In this document: positions 1 through 10,300 of the stretch, in pieces
Position numbering within the stretch: the first letter of the stretch is position 1
Layout of the letters: every line of letters begins with the position of its first letter
Assembly: GCA_047967505.1 (NCBI GenBank)
Contig: CM106540.1
DNA length: 64,000 bases
Strand: one strand, 5' to 3'
Source: Dipteris shenzhenensis
Lineage: Eukaryota; Polypodiophyta; Polypodiopsida; Gleicheniales
The notes under the pieces: model-generated
Told to the model about the DNA's origin: nothing
The model's database searches: none
Seen by the model: only the letters and a program-made list of their open reading frames with translations
Made by a program: the position numbers and the translations under genes

Positions 1-1156
1 GGTATATGTGTTCCAGCCACCAGGATTTGAGGTGCCCAATTCAGAGAACAAGGTTTGCAAACTAAAGAAGGCATTGTACGGGCTGAAACAGGCCCCAAGG
101 GCATGGTACCAACGGATTGATAGCTTTCTCATATCTATTGGTTTTTCAAAAAGTGCTTCTGATGCTAACCTGTATGTTTGTAAGCAGGATGGCAAGTATG
201 TGGTAATAGTCCTTTACGTGGATGACTTGATAATCACAGGAGATCATGAGAAGATGCTGCAACAGTTGAGGGAGTCGTTGAGTTCCGAGTTTGAGATGAC
301 AGATTTGGGGCTCATGCACTTTTGCCTCGGCATTGAGGTTTGGCAAAAACCTGGCAGGATTTTCATCTCTCAGCAGAGATATGCTCGCGAGATCTTGAAG
401 GCATTCGATATGACCAAGTGTAAGGACGTGGTCTCTCCCATGGAGGTGAATGGTAAGCTCTCAATGGAGGATGCATCACCACTTGTCGACATCAAGGAGT
501 ATAGGAAACTTGTGGGGAGTCTCATTTTTCTGTGCAACACTAGACCTGATATCAGCTTTGCAGTTGGTGTACTTGGTAGGTTCTCAAATCAACCTCAAGA
601 GAACCATTGGAAAGCAGGGATGCGTGTGCTAAAGTACGTGAAAGGTACACTGGAGTATGGCATTACCTACAGAGCAGGGAAGACCTTGGCGGGTTACTGT
701 GACTCAGATTGGGCGGGAGATTGTGATTCTAGAAAGTCAGTTTCTGGATATTGTTTCTCACTTGGTTCAGGAGTGTTCTCTTGGATTAGCAAGAAGCAAC
801 CAACAGTGGCACTATCTTCGATGGAAGCTGAGTACAAGGCAGCATGCATTGCTGCTTGTGAAGCAGTTTGGCTAAGGAGGATCCTGCAAGACATAGGACT
901 TCCAATCGAAGATGCGACGGTTCTAAAATGCGACAATCAGAGTTGCATGGCCATTGCAAAGAATCCTGTGTTCCATGCTCGTATAAAGCACATAGAGATC
1001 CAGTATCACTACGTACGAGAGCTCATCGAGGATGGAGTCATAGAGCTGGAGTATTGTCCCACAGAGGACAATTGCGCAGACATCTTCACGAAGGCTCTTG
1101 GGAGTGATTTATTATTGCGGCATCTACATCGACTCGGCATTGGTCCGAACACGTAG
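1..1156 (+). CDS. Ty1/copia polyprotein, C-terminal RT and RNase H (partial)
   Basis: This is the C-terminal part of a copia Pol polyprotein; the frame is already open at base 2, so the gene starts upstream of the window. Counting from the GTG codon at base 8, the RT palm carries the ALYGLKQAPRAWY block (residues 22-34) and the catalytic YVDD at residues 70-73 (bases 215-226). The RNase H part has its acidic residues in CDSDWAGD, SSMEAEY and KCDNQS, and the ADIFTKAL block near the end. The frame is uninterrupted to TAG at 1154-1156, and a polypurine tract and LTR follow within 35 bases. The product would copy element RNA into DNA in cytoplasmic particles. It is the best-preserved element coding sequence in the window, so this copy may be young. 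Gag, protease and integrase lie outside. Confidence 0.95.
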   Translation, partial: VYVFQPPGFEVPNSENKVCKLKKALYGLKQAPRAWYQRIDSFLISIGFSKSASDANLYVCKQDGKYVVIVLYVDDLIITGDHEKMLQQLRESLSSEFEMTDLGLMHFCLGIEVWQKPGRIFISQQRYAREILKAFDMTKCKDVVSPMEVNGKLSMEDASPLVDIKEYRKLVGSLIFLCNTRPDISFAVGVLGRFSNQPQENHWKAGMRVLKYVKGTLEYGITYRAGKTLAGYCDSDWAGDCDSRKSVSGYCFSLGSGVFSWISKKQPTVALSSMEAEYKAACIAACEAVWLRRILQDIGLPIEDATVLKCDNQSCMAIAKNPVFHARIKHIEIQYHYVRELIEDGVIELEYCPTEDNCADIFTKALGSDLLLRHLHRLGIGPNT

Positions 1157-1173
1157 TTCATCTTCGCGGGTGA

Positions 1174-1187
1174 ACATTGAGGGGGGG
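1174..1187 (+). other. polypurine tract of the copia element
   Basis: A short purine run ending in seven G lies 18 bases after the pol stop and directly before TGTTAGAG. This is where plus-strand DNA synthesis is primed in LTR elements, so it fixes the start of the 3' LTR. Confidence 0.8.
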
Positions 1188-1464
1188 TGTTAGAGTTAGC
1201 TCAAATGTCCACCTCTCATGTGCCCACCAATATTCTGTGTACCCAATGTTGTAAGGCCCCCATATGAGGAGAAGCCATGATGGGTATCAGATATTGGGAG
1301 GGATCCCCAGTTTAGACACTGGAAGGGGTCTTAGAGTAGACCAGATGGTTATGAGACGGCTTAGGAGCCAAGAGTAGATACCCGTCTGCACAAAGGGGGG
1401 GTTCGGGGGGCGATAGCCCCCCCGATAGCAGGGGGTCCGGGGGGCGCAGGCCCTCGGTGGGGGT

Positions 1465-1483
1465 CTGGGGGCAAAGCCCCCAG
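1465..1483. repeat. perfect hairpin within a GC-rich LTR block
   Basis: CTGGGGGC and GCCCCCAG form a perfect 8-bp stem around AAA. It sits in a 1396-1513 block of similar G-run/C-run repeats (for example GGGGGGCGATAGCCCCCC), in sharp contrast to the AT-rich surroundings. The block reads like several copies of one palindromic unit inside the LTR. Confidence 0.75.
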
Positions 1484-1648
1484 CGGCAGGGTCCGGGGGC
1501 TGTCGGTAGCCCCAGGCCCGACGGTATGACCTATGCACGATCCTTCATCTGCCCGCCGGCATGTTTTCTGAAGGGTCAGCTGGTCTTCCAGGCCGACTGT
1601 CTATTAGGCCGACTGCCTATTACAAGGCCGACCGTCAACCACTTACAC

Positions 1649-1655
1649 TATATAA
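1649..1655 (+). promoter_or_regulatory. TATA box of the copia LTR
   Basis: TATATAA lies about 460 bases into the LTR, on the strand of the element, where the U3/R boundary would be expected. It is the only clear core-promoter motif in the LTR. Confidence 0.5.
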
Positions 1656-1890
1656 GTGGCCACCCCCTATCATCAGATCACCAGTTCTTCACGCTCATAG
1701 TCCTCCATCCAGCATCTGTCTAGATCACCATCGAAGCTCTATCTGTAGAGCGCACGGGTGGACAGCCAACCATCAGTTGTATCAGCAGTTTGGTATATCA
1801 GAATTTTTGTATTCTCTCCAGCTTTCCATCGTGTACTTGCGTTTTGTTGTTATCTTCCGCTGCGTACTATTTTCTTACATCCTTGACATC

Positions 1891-3140
1891 ATAAGATGTA
1901 GATAATTTTTTCTTTGAATGGGAAATCAAACTTTTCTTCCCATGTGCATGTGAGTCCACTTCCCTTCAAAGTTATCAAGGGCATACTCTTTCCCATTGAA
2001 ATGTAAGGTGGTGCTATAGACAAAAGCTCTAATCTCCTTACAGTGCTCCATAATAATTGAAAATCCAACGTAAAAAATAATTCACAAGACTTTAGATACA
2101 ATGCTTCAATAAAATAGCCAATAAGGCTTTAAAGTACAAACTGAAAGACAATACATTTTGCCCATCATACTGTAATTTCCCACACTGAAAGACAATGCAT
2201 TTTGCCCATCATACTGTAATGTGCTCAAGCTAAATACAATGCATTTTGCACATCATACTATAATGTGCCCAAGCTGTAATGTGTCCATTGATACAATTGT
2301 GTGCGTGTCCATTTAACAAAATCTTTGAGTGGATGATCAAAAATAGCCTCAAAGGATTTACAAGGCTCAATATATATACATAAATTGAAAAATGATAGCC
2401 ATTAAGGCTTTACAATGATGAGATGAAAAAAAATAAAACTACGATCTGTCCATGATTAACAATTACATTGTGCCCATTGAAACTCTGACTCTCCTCATTG
2501 ATAAGTCAACTGAAACTTTGCTCAAAGGGTTGTGTTATGAGTGTGAAACTGCATGTGAATGTAGGACTGACATCGATTAGGAACTAGTTAGAAATTGTGG
2601 AGCATGGCTTTGATTGGTTGTTTTGGAGTTCTCTCCTTTATGGATAAAATAATCTATGCTAATCTAAGCTATACCAACCGTTAAATTGAAGAAAAAGCAA
2701 GAAATAATTTCTTTTTCATATTCATTTTAATAGGTTATCTACAAGAGACAAGAGTTATAAACAAATTTTATTCATTTCATATATACTTAAAGTATATTTA
2801 ATTTAGCAAAATATTTTAAACTAAATTAATACACCCTCTTATTATTGTAAACTTGTTAAAATTTTCCAAAACGTTATATTAAAATACCCCTCCTTTTGAA
2901 TGTACGTGGTACATACTTTAAATATACATTTATACTAAAATGAGTTAAAAATTAAATATATAAATATATTATTTAAAATATTTAAATTTAAATTCAACAT
3001 TACAAAATAATTATATATTAAATTCATTAGTTTTGATTTAAATAAAGAAATATATATAAACTAATAAAATAAATTTAATTTAAAAACATAAATTAATTAA
3101 TATTAAAAAATAATAACTTTACAAAATCTAGTTAATTAAT
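1891..3140. other. AT-rich stretch without a gene
   Basis: No supported coding frame was seen on either strand. Composition becomes extremely AT-rich from about 2700. The only structure is the short tandem repeat at 2141-2275. Confidence 0.6.
2141..2275. repeat. three imperfect 44-45 bp tandem copies
   Basis: Each copy contains ACAATGCATTTTGCCCATC or a close variant followed by ATACTGTAATGTG. Copies begin near 2141, 2185 and 2230. The third has drifted most. Confidence 0.8.
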
Positions 3141-3217
3141 ATTATGTCTCTCCCCAACCTCCTTCACTTATCCCTCAACCCCTCCCTCTCTCCCCTTCCC
3201 TTACCCCTCGACAACCG

Positions 3218-3343
3218 CGGTCACCAAGGGGTAAGAAGAGGGGGTTTCTCCCCCCCTCCCCTTACCCCCCTCGGGGGTCACGGTCACCAGGGGGTAAGGA
3301 GAGGGGGGTTCTCCCCCCTCCCCTTACCTCCTAGTAGCCATGA
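3218..3343. repeat. two 63-bp tandem copies with internal palindromes
   Basis: Copies start at 3218 and 3281 with CGGTCACCA. Within each, GGGGTAAG is followed about 30 bases later by CTTACCCC, so each unit can fold back on itself. The flanks (3150-3500) are rich in C/T and then G/A runs. Confidence 0.8.
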
Positions 3344-3824
3344 ATGTCGAGGGGTAAGGGGATGGGTCTCCCTCCTAGGGAGGGTCTCTACCCCTTAGGG
3401 CCGATGTCGATTAGGAGGGGAGGAGGAGAGACGTCGATTAAAAGGAGAAGAGAAGAGAGGTTAATTAGGAGGGGAGGAGGAGAGGCATGGGGTGAGGGCG
3501 GAGGTAATCAGGGTTAAGAAGTGGGGTACTACAACATCATGAATCTATAGAGGGATTTAGGGGGTGTTGGCTCTTTCCCACGGCTATTGTAGGAAGAGCC
3601 CAAGTATTCTCTATGTGAAGGTTCCGAGGCTTTTTGTCACCTAGAGATATATTGGGGTTGTTGTTTGTAGTATACGTGTAGCTTAGGACCTCAAGTCGTG
3701 TTCCAGTGAGAGACGTATGCTTAAGTGTTGTAAGCAAACATAGTGCATGCATGTGTAAAAGGAACGTGTATCATCATGGTTGAGGTAATGAAGACTTTCA
3801 TCTTCATTGGGGGTTGCAGGGTTT

Positions 3825-4045
3825 AGGAGGAGTTTAAGGGTTCAAAGGAGGTTCCAAGGTTTAGAAGGAGGTTCCAAAGTTTAGAAGAGGTTCAAGGGTT
3901 AGAAGGAGGTTCCAAGGTTTAGAGGAGATTCAAGGGTTAGAAGGAGGTTCCAAGGGTTAAAAGGAGGTTCCAAAGTCTAGAAGGAGGTTCCAGAGCTTAG
4001 AAGGAGGTTACAGAGTTTAGAAGAGGTTCCAAGGTTAAGTGTAGA
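3825..4045. repeat. minisatellite with ~18-21 bp GGAGGTTCCAAGGTTTAGAA unit
   Basis: About eleven degenerate copies follow each other. Variation is mostly single substitutions (AAGGTTTAG, AAAGTTTAG, AGAGCTTAG), plus a shorter GAGGTTCAAGGGTTA form. Confidence 0.85.
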
Positions 4046-4154
4046 GTACATGGTGGAGAACTCGTCTCCCTTGTAGATCATGGAGGTTAAGGGTAGAGGA
4101 ACTAAGGGTTTAGGGGGAGCATAGGAGTGGGAGAGGAAGAAGGTGTAAGAGCAT

Positions 4155-4395
4155 GGGGGAGAGAAGAGAGAGGAGGGAGGAGGAGGAGGGAGGAGGAGGG
4201 AGAAGGAGGAGAAGGAGGAGAAGGAGGAGGAGGAGGAGGGAGGAGGAGGAGGGAGGAGGAGAAGGGAGGAGGAGGGAGGAGGAGGAGGAGAAGGGAGGAG
4301 GAGGGTGGAGGAGGAGGAAGAGGGAGGAGGAGAAGGGAGGAGGAGAGGGAGAGGATGGTTGCAAGGTTGGAGGAGAGGGGAGGAGGAGTTGCAAG
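4155..4395. repeat. purine tract, (GGAGGA)n-like
   Basis: An almost uninterrupted G/A run on the + strand, built from GGA, GGAG and GAAGGA triplets. All six frames are open across it only because the repeat lacks stop codons; the long Glu/Gly/Arg and Pro/Ser/Leu frames are not genes. Such tracts can form triplex or quadruplex DNA. Confidence 0.9.
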
Positions 4396-4580
4396 GTTAG
4401 GACATGCTTTTGGACATGGAGTGCAAGGAAGCATGGACACTTGAGATAATTGCTTGGAATACCAAAGTAGAACTCAACACAATGCCCCAAAGAGTGTGGG
4501 CTTCATTCCATTATGGGGTATTTATACAAGTTGGAGAGCTTCTCTCTTTGCATGTAGGAATTGTAAGACATTCTCTCTCT

Positions 4581-4912
4581 ACATGTAGAACTCGCATGTA
4601 GAACTCGCACGTAGGAGTTGCATGTAGGAGTTGTATGTAGAACTTGGATGTAGGAGTGGCATGTAGGAGTTGTATGTAGAACTCGCATGTAGAACTTGCA
4701 TGTAGAACTCGCATGTAGGAGTTGCATGTAGGACTTGCATGTAGAACTTACATGTAGGAGTTGCATGTAGAACTCGCATGTAGGAGTTGCATGTAGGAGT
4801 TGCATGTAGAACTCGCATGTAGGAGTTGCATGTAGAACTCGCATGTAGAAGCTACATGTAGAACTCACATGTAGGAGTTGCATATAGGAATCGTATGTAG
4901 AACATGCAAGTT
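4581..4912. repeat. 13-bp minisatellite, about 25 copies
   Basis: The unit alternates mainly between CATGTAGAACTCG and CATGTAGGAGTTG; a looser start is visible from 4551. Because 13 is not a multiple of 3, all frames of a strand read the same repeating peptide, which explains the long Cys/His/Thr-rich minus-strand frames here. They are not genes. Confidence 0.92.
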
Positions 4913-5686
4913 GGATTTCTAAGAGGGATTATTTCTAGCCTTATGCAAGTACAAGTGGAGCTCTGCCGCTACTCTACACACACATTTTGTTCTACCTAAG
5001 TCCATGTTGGCACCGAGATAACATACTCCTAGATCCATTTCATTACCCATCCTCGGGTTATGGCTTGTTGTGAGCACGTATCTGGGTTGCCATGCCTTTA
5101 GTCCAGTGGCTGTGAAACTTGTGTTGTGCCAGTCAATCCTGTTGTAAAGCCTTGGCACCATACAATTTTTGCTCAGTTTCCAGGTAGCCTGTATCCACCA
5201 TTTGCTCGAACAGAGATATGTGGCATGCTTCTAAGAAGATTACTCTTTGATAGAGTCAGGTTGTAATCTAAGCATCAATCCATTCATTGGGATTGAAACT
5301 GAGTGGAGGCAAATGGGAATCAAGGTAACATGGGACCTCTAGAATGAATTCCAATGTTTTACATAATATAGCACTTGGGCAAAGAAAGCGATCAATGTTT
5401 TCGTGCATTACTTGCTCATGCTGCTAAAGTTCTCGGACCATTGTGCCTTGGATATTCCATTCTACACCAAAGTATGGTTTGATCATTGGCCAATTAATGG
5501 TTCGATCTTCATCCAAAGTGTGTATGTTGGCTTCCCATTTTTTACGACATGGAGTTGCATAGAACTTGGGATGGTTGGGTTCTGAGACATGGAGGTGCAC
5601 GCAAGTACTCCTTCAAGAAGATTACATCAAAGAGCTTGGGGCAGCACCAATCAGGTTGTGGATCCAACTTGCTAATCCAACCTTCA
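4913..5686. other. no gene seen between the minisatellite and the ORF downstream of pol
   Basis: Only short frames occur. The 3' LTR of the gypsy element to the right would be expected here, but no TG...CA unit matching anything near 15.3-16.6 kb could be found by eye. Confidence 0.5.
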
Positions 5687-7432
5687 CTAATTTGACACTG
5701 ACGAAGGTTGGTAGGAAAATTGTTCAGGGTATCCACCTCGAGATTTCATATCAGGATATTTGCTCCAAAATTCCTTGATGGGGTTACTGGGAAGTGGTAT
5801 CTCATCAAAATCATACCCATCATTGGAACTTGGCATGGGAGTACGAATTGGATTATCCAGAACCTGATATTCAAAATCAAATACTGTGTCATTTTCTGCT
5901 AATGGAAGCACAAGTAGTGCCGGAGGTGATGACGGGGCAGGGAGAGAATCTGGGGACATGGGGGAGATATATGGAAGAGTGTTAGTTGCGGAAGGGGGAG
6001 CAGAGGGGAGGGGGGGAAGAACTGGGAAAATGGTTTGAGCAGCTTGGTAATCCTCAAGGGTAGGATTAGCAAGGGAGGGGAAGAAGCTAGGTATGAGGGG
6101 CTCATAAGTTTGTGATTGTTGGGTTAGTTGAAAATGGTGAGAGGCATGAGCAAAGAGACGATGGAGGGAATAGATGTTAGAATGGAGTTCAGAGAAGGTT
6201 AAGAGGGTGGTAGCAGCAAGGGTAAGTGAGGTTATGATGTTGGCAGAAAGAGAGGTTAGATATGGGAAGTTGGATGTGAGATAGGCCCTGTCATCTTTCG
6301 ACACTTCTTTTTGCTGGTGCGATGGGATCATCAGCTACATGGGTGGGATGTCGGTTATATCATGCCTTGCAAATAATAGTGATGGCCTTAGTAGCAATGG
6401 CAACAAACCTACAATAACCCTAAGGGGAGGACTACCCATGAGGCATACATATGCAATGAAAGCATCCATCCTGAGTGCTATAAACCCAGCATGTGTAGAT
6501 AGGCAGAAGATATTTTTCTTATCTTCGGACAAGTCTTGGCAAATTATGCACAGGGTTTTAGTCCCAATGGAACGTTCCCATTTGATTGTTGGATGAGCAG
6601 ATATGATCCTAATTTGGAGTTGCTTCCATTGGATAAGCACGCGTGCATTGAGGTGATCTTCCACTTGTAGAGCAGCCACAAGCTCTTGGTACACCACCGT
6701 TGTGCATTGTAGTGGGGCTTCATTGGTGTTGTCTTCCAATGCCTCATTGTTGTGCACTAGCAATTGGAGTTCAAGCTTGGAGATGATTATCTTTTGGGAG
6801 TGCATCTCATTCATTTTTTCTTTGTATTGATGGTAGATGGTTGTATATGCCTCCTTAAGCTTTCTCATTTGCAAGGTGACCTTTGTCTATTGAGGAATGT
6901 CTTCAGTGGTATTGGACCATTGGTGTGCTTGTGAAGTGCTGGCCTCTTGAGCGGTAGCAAGTTGGTCTTTTAAGATTTTGCATTCCCTTGTAAGCTCGTC
7001 AATGCTGAAGGCACGTACTGCCAAAGATTGTTTCATGTCTTCAAGCTTGTCTTTGCAATCCTGGAGCTCTTCTTCTTTGTGAATTAGAGTGAGTCGAGCT
7101 TGTGCCACTACCTCCATCTGTTGAGCATGTGCGGATGTCAAGGAGTTATAGTAGGTTTGTAGGATTGCCATTGCTTGTACTGCTGCTGTCAACTATGTTT
7201 GACTTTGGTGGAGGTTTGAGGTCACATCCCTCACTACCTTCTCTTGAGCTTGGAGAGCTTGGTTCATGCGCACTTCTTCTACCTCCTTCTCATCTATGTG
7301 CACCCAAAGTGCCTTGACCTCTATGGCAATTTCCTGGAATTGGTCTTCGATTTCTGATGCAGTCTGTCTGTCCAATTCTCTTGCATATTCTTCCTTGGCC
7401 AAGCTAGTGAATAGTTCTAACATTTGGATCAT
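5687..7432 (-). pseudogene. coiled-coil, proline-rich reading frame downstream of gypsy pol
   Basis: One reading frame runs 582 codons from 7432 to 5687, interrupted only by three TAG codons (7193-7195, 6887-6889, 6335-6337). The first ~300 codons are rich in Glu, Lys, Gln and Leu with heptad character, as in a coiled coil. Near 6550-6420 a cluster reads C-x2-C, x11, C-x3-H and a later Cys followed by SPPLR, which resembles a decayed RING-type finger. The last ~215 codons are proline/serine-rich and then acidic. Position after pol on the same strand recalls the extra 3' ORFs of some plant gypsy elements. Function is not known. Other frames upstream (7404-7640) may extend it. It may instead be a captured host gene. 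Confidence 0.6.
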
Positions 7433-7800
7433 TGGCTAGCTTGATGTTGGAGAATGAAAGACGGTGATGAGGTCTGGTGATATTGCTGATACAAGTGGTG
7501 CCCACCAAGGGCACACTAATCCATAGGGATGACATATTGCTTCGCACAATCCTTAACCATCGCCTCAAGGAAGCAGCACAATTTCTATCCACAATCCTGG
7601 GGGTTAAGTGCGGCAAGAATTGATCCCTTCCACTCCGCACATTTTTTTTGCTGAGTAGGCAGCTAAAACAAGACTGGGGCCCAGCACTTAGTCATCTTCT
7701 TTACAAAGAAACTTGATGGTTCTTTAGGCCAAAAATGTAAAATTCCACACTTATTGGCTATAATCATCAAAAAAGAACTACAAAAAAGAGAAATGACTCT

Positions 7801-8150
7801 GCCCTAGCCACCAAAACCAATTGAGGAGTTGGACATATCCTTCTCACCAGTATGGGAGCCATCACCAACTTCTCCTACCATCACATTGATAAGTGCAAAT
7901 GCCTTAAAAGAAATACCTATTCTGGAGGTCGGGATTGAGGAATTGCCCCATGAGATGCTGCAACTCGGTGCACAATTGCAACCAATATATCTCCAACAAT
8001 AGCAGCTACCAGAGCCACAGGCAAGATCGGCACCAGAACCCGAGGAAAGATTGGCACCAGAGCCCGAAGCTACATCATCACTGGAACCGCCCATCGATGC
8101 CATGCCAGTCGATGAGCCACAAGGGGAGCTAGGGCCATATCAATAGCATG
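7801..8150 (+). other. open proline/glutamate-rich frame opposite to the gypsy element
   Basis: On the + strand one frame of about 115 codons is broken only by two TAG codons. Its first part is a mixed-composition sequence (IEELDISFSPVWEPSP) and its second part is rich in PEPE-like steps. The minus strand over the same bases reads as a Gly/Ser-rich shadow. It could be a fragment of a + strand gene or chance openness of a repetitive stretch. Confidence 0.25.
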
Positions 8151-8221
8151 ACTATTGTACACAAGGTACTGCAATACCATTGGAAAAACCTCCCCCAAGT
8201 ACTATAGAATCATCGAGCTGG

Positions 8222-8821
8222 CTACAGGAGAGATTGTACTTTAAGAAACCTTGCATCAACAAGCCGTTTAGGGTATTTGGCACCTTGTGTTGGCAGTGAG
8301 AAATCCCTTTGAATATCGAGGATAATGTTGAGTGGGCTCTGATGTACAGTGATTGTGCCATACTTGCCAACCTTTGCATTGCTGGAGTGGTAAGAATGGA
8401 GAAAGTCCTTGATGTATGTGGTCATTGTAGGACTATCCTCCCAGGATTTTAGGCTCTCATGCAACCTACCTAGACCCCTTAGCTCTAAGATGTTGCTTCC
8501 TGGGAAAGAGCATAAGTTGATGTGGGTGGCCATACAAGTTCCAGAGACTAGGCCCCATCAATGGCTGTGTAGGTCAGTGGTGACTGGGGTGGCATTTGTT
8601 CTTCTTGGTCATGCACTAAATCCTCTTTGGAGCTATTGCTCTGGACCACGAATGCCTGTGGTCATTGTGGTTGAGAGGATGTAGATGGCTACGAACTCTG
8701 GAGGGGGTCTCGTGGTTGAGGCAGTGGGCTCTTTCTGCGCATCCTCTTTAGTGGCAGCATCTTTTCTAGACCTGCATCCATGTGCATGTGGTGTACCATT
8801 GATCATTACATTGGTTGGCAT
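8222..8821 (-). pseudogene. start region of the ORF downstream of pol, frame-broken
   Basis: An ATG at 8821, 312 bases after the integrase stop, opens a 62-codon frame with a basic patch (CRSRKDAATKED). A second frame (8533-8222) carries a 103-codon unrecognised segment of normal composition (SFPGSNILELRGLGRLHESL). Both lie on the element strand between pol and the coiled-coil frame, so they may be the N-terminal part of the same lost protein. A (TG)n run at 8841-8857 lies just upstream. No domain could be named. Confidence 0.4.
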
Positions 8822-9132
8822 GCCGCTATGACCTTTCTATGTGTGTGTGTGTGTGTGAGATCTTATTTTTATACATGCTTTGAGAGTGTGGAATGAAAGT
8901 GTGTGGTACAATTATTCATGCAATTATCTATGTGTCTAAGTGAAAGTGTGTGAGTGCACGTGACCTAGTAGTAGCTAGGTAGGGACTAACTATATGCTTT
9001 TTGTTGCTGGGATTTTCATAGGGCAGCTAGAACTCAGGCATCACTTCTGAGCCCTAGGTTAAAATCGATTGATGCTACCTATATGTGCAAAGACGTACAT
9101 ATGCAAGTGAGTGCTCGTGATACAATCTAATC

Positions 9133-10300
9133 CTAACTAAGGAAGACTTGGTTTCCCAAATCTTCATTTTTGTCAGGGATGGCTTGCGTGTTGATGAAGT
9201 AGCGCTTCAGTCGGCTCCCATTTATTGTTGTGTTGAATTGGACTCCATCCAATCTTTCTAACAGCATAGCTTCGATGGGGTTCATCTTTCATACTCGGTA
9301 GGGTCCTTGACCTAGATACTTCAGTTTCCCCTTGTGTACTTTGGCATTGTATAACAGGACTAAGTCGCCTTCCTTAATGTCTTTAGCTTTAAGATTTCTA
9401 TCAAACCATGCCTTTCTTCTATGTTTTTCTGTTGTCATGGCATGGTAGGCAACTAGTCTTGTCTCTGTATGCTTCTCCAACTGATAGAGCCTTTCTTTCA
9501 AGGATTCATGGTCTCCCATGCATTCCTGTACTGCTATGCGTAGGCTTGGTATTACAAATTCTAGTGGGACCACAACTTGTGTGTTCCCTGTACTAACCTT
9601 GAATGTGGTTCTGTATGCCCATAAGGCAGCATTCAATTTCTCTACGCAATCAGAACGCTGTGGTTCTACTACCTTGGTGAGGATAATGGATATTATTTTG
9701 TTGGTGGATTCAGCCTGTCCATTCCCTGGGGATAGTAGGGTGTGCTTTTTCTATGGATTATCATGAAGCCAAACAAGAGTTCTTGGATTACCTCATTGAC
9801 AAAATGTGTGCCTCTATCCGACACAATTTCAATGGGGCATCCGAATCAGGTGATCACATTTTCGTATAAGAATCTTGCTATGCTTCCGGCATCTGCCTTT
9901 TTTATTGCTTTGGTTTCAGCCCATTTTGTAAAGTAATCAGTGGCCACAATGATGTAGTGTGCCTATGTTCCTTTTGCTACTGGATGGATGGGACCCACAT
10001 AATCAATCCCCCATTTTTCAAATGGTTTTTGTGCAACAACTATTGTTAGGGGATTGAAGTCTATGTTTTGGTTTAGTAGTCCGTTGGCATACATCACAGC
10101 CTTTTACATATTCTTAGGCATCTGCCCACAGTGTTGGCCACCAGTAGCCTGTGAGAACTTTTCTTGCTGTTGCTTCTCCTTGGAAGTGTCCTCCTGCAAT
10201 GCCTTCATGGACTTCACTCAGGATTTGGCATGATCTCATGAGGCATTACACATCTTAATATTTTGTCCTTGCCCATCTTGTACAGTTGTCCTACAATGAG
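9133..10300 (-). pseudogene. gypsy integrase
   Basis: Integrase inserts element DNA into the genome. Minus-strand reading shows VATDYFTKWAE (first catalytic Asp, near 9930) and EIVSDRGTHFVNEV (second Asp, near 9810); the block that should carry the Glu is present as STPYYPQG but then degrades. The C-terminal part (9636-9289) has ALWAYRTTFKVSTG and a basic LKAKDIKEGDLVLLYN segment, and the frame closes with TAG at 9135-9133. TAG and TGA codons and frameshifts interrupt it. No chromodomain follows, unlike the element at 59 kb. It is inactive. Confidence 0.88.

Larger units (their letters stand above)
1188..1890 (+). repeat. 3' LTR of the copia element
   Basis: The LTR opens with TGTTAGAGTTAG immediately after the polypurine tract. 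It contains a GC-rich hairpin block and a TATA box. The right end is not certain: a CA-ended junction near 1890 fits, but without the 5' LTR it cannot be aligned. No target-site duplication can be tested because the other end is outside the window. Confidence 0.7.

Noticed and set aside
146-346. Small frames opposite to or shifted within the copia RT
   Set aside because: Shadows of the intact pol frame.
4102-4490. Long open frames on both strands (Glu/Gly/Arg-rich and Pro/Ser/Leu-rich)
   Set aside because: They come from a (GGA)n purine tract that has no stop codons in any frame.
4503-4883. 126-codon Cys/His-rich frame that resembles a metal-binding repeat protein
   Set aside because: It is the translation of a 13-bp minisatellite; every frame of that strand gives the same repeated peptide.
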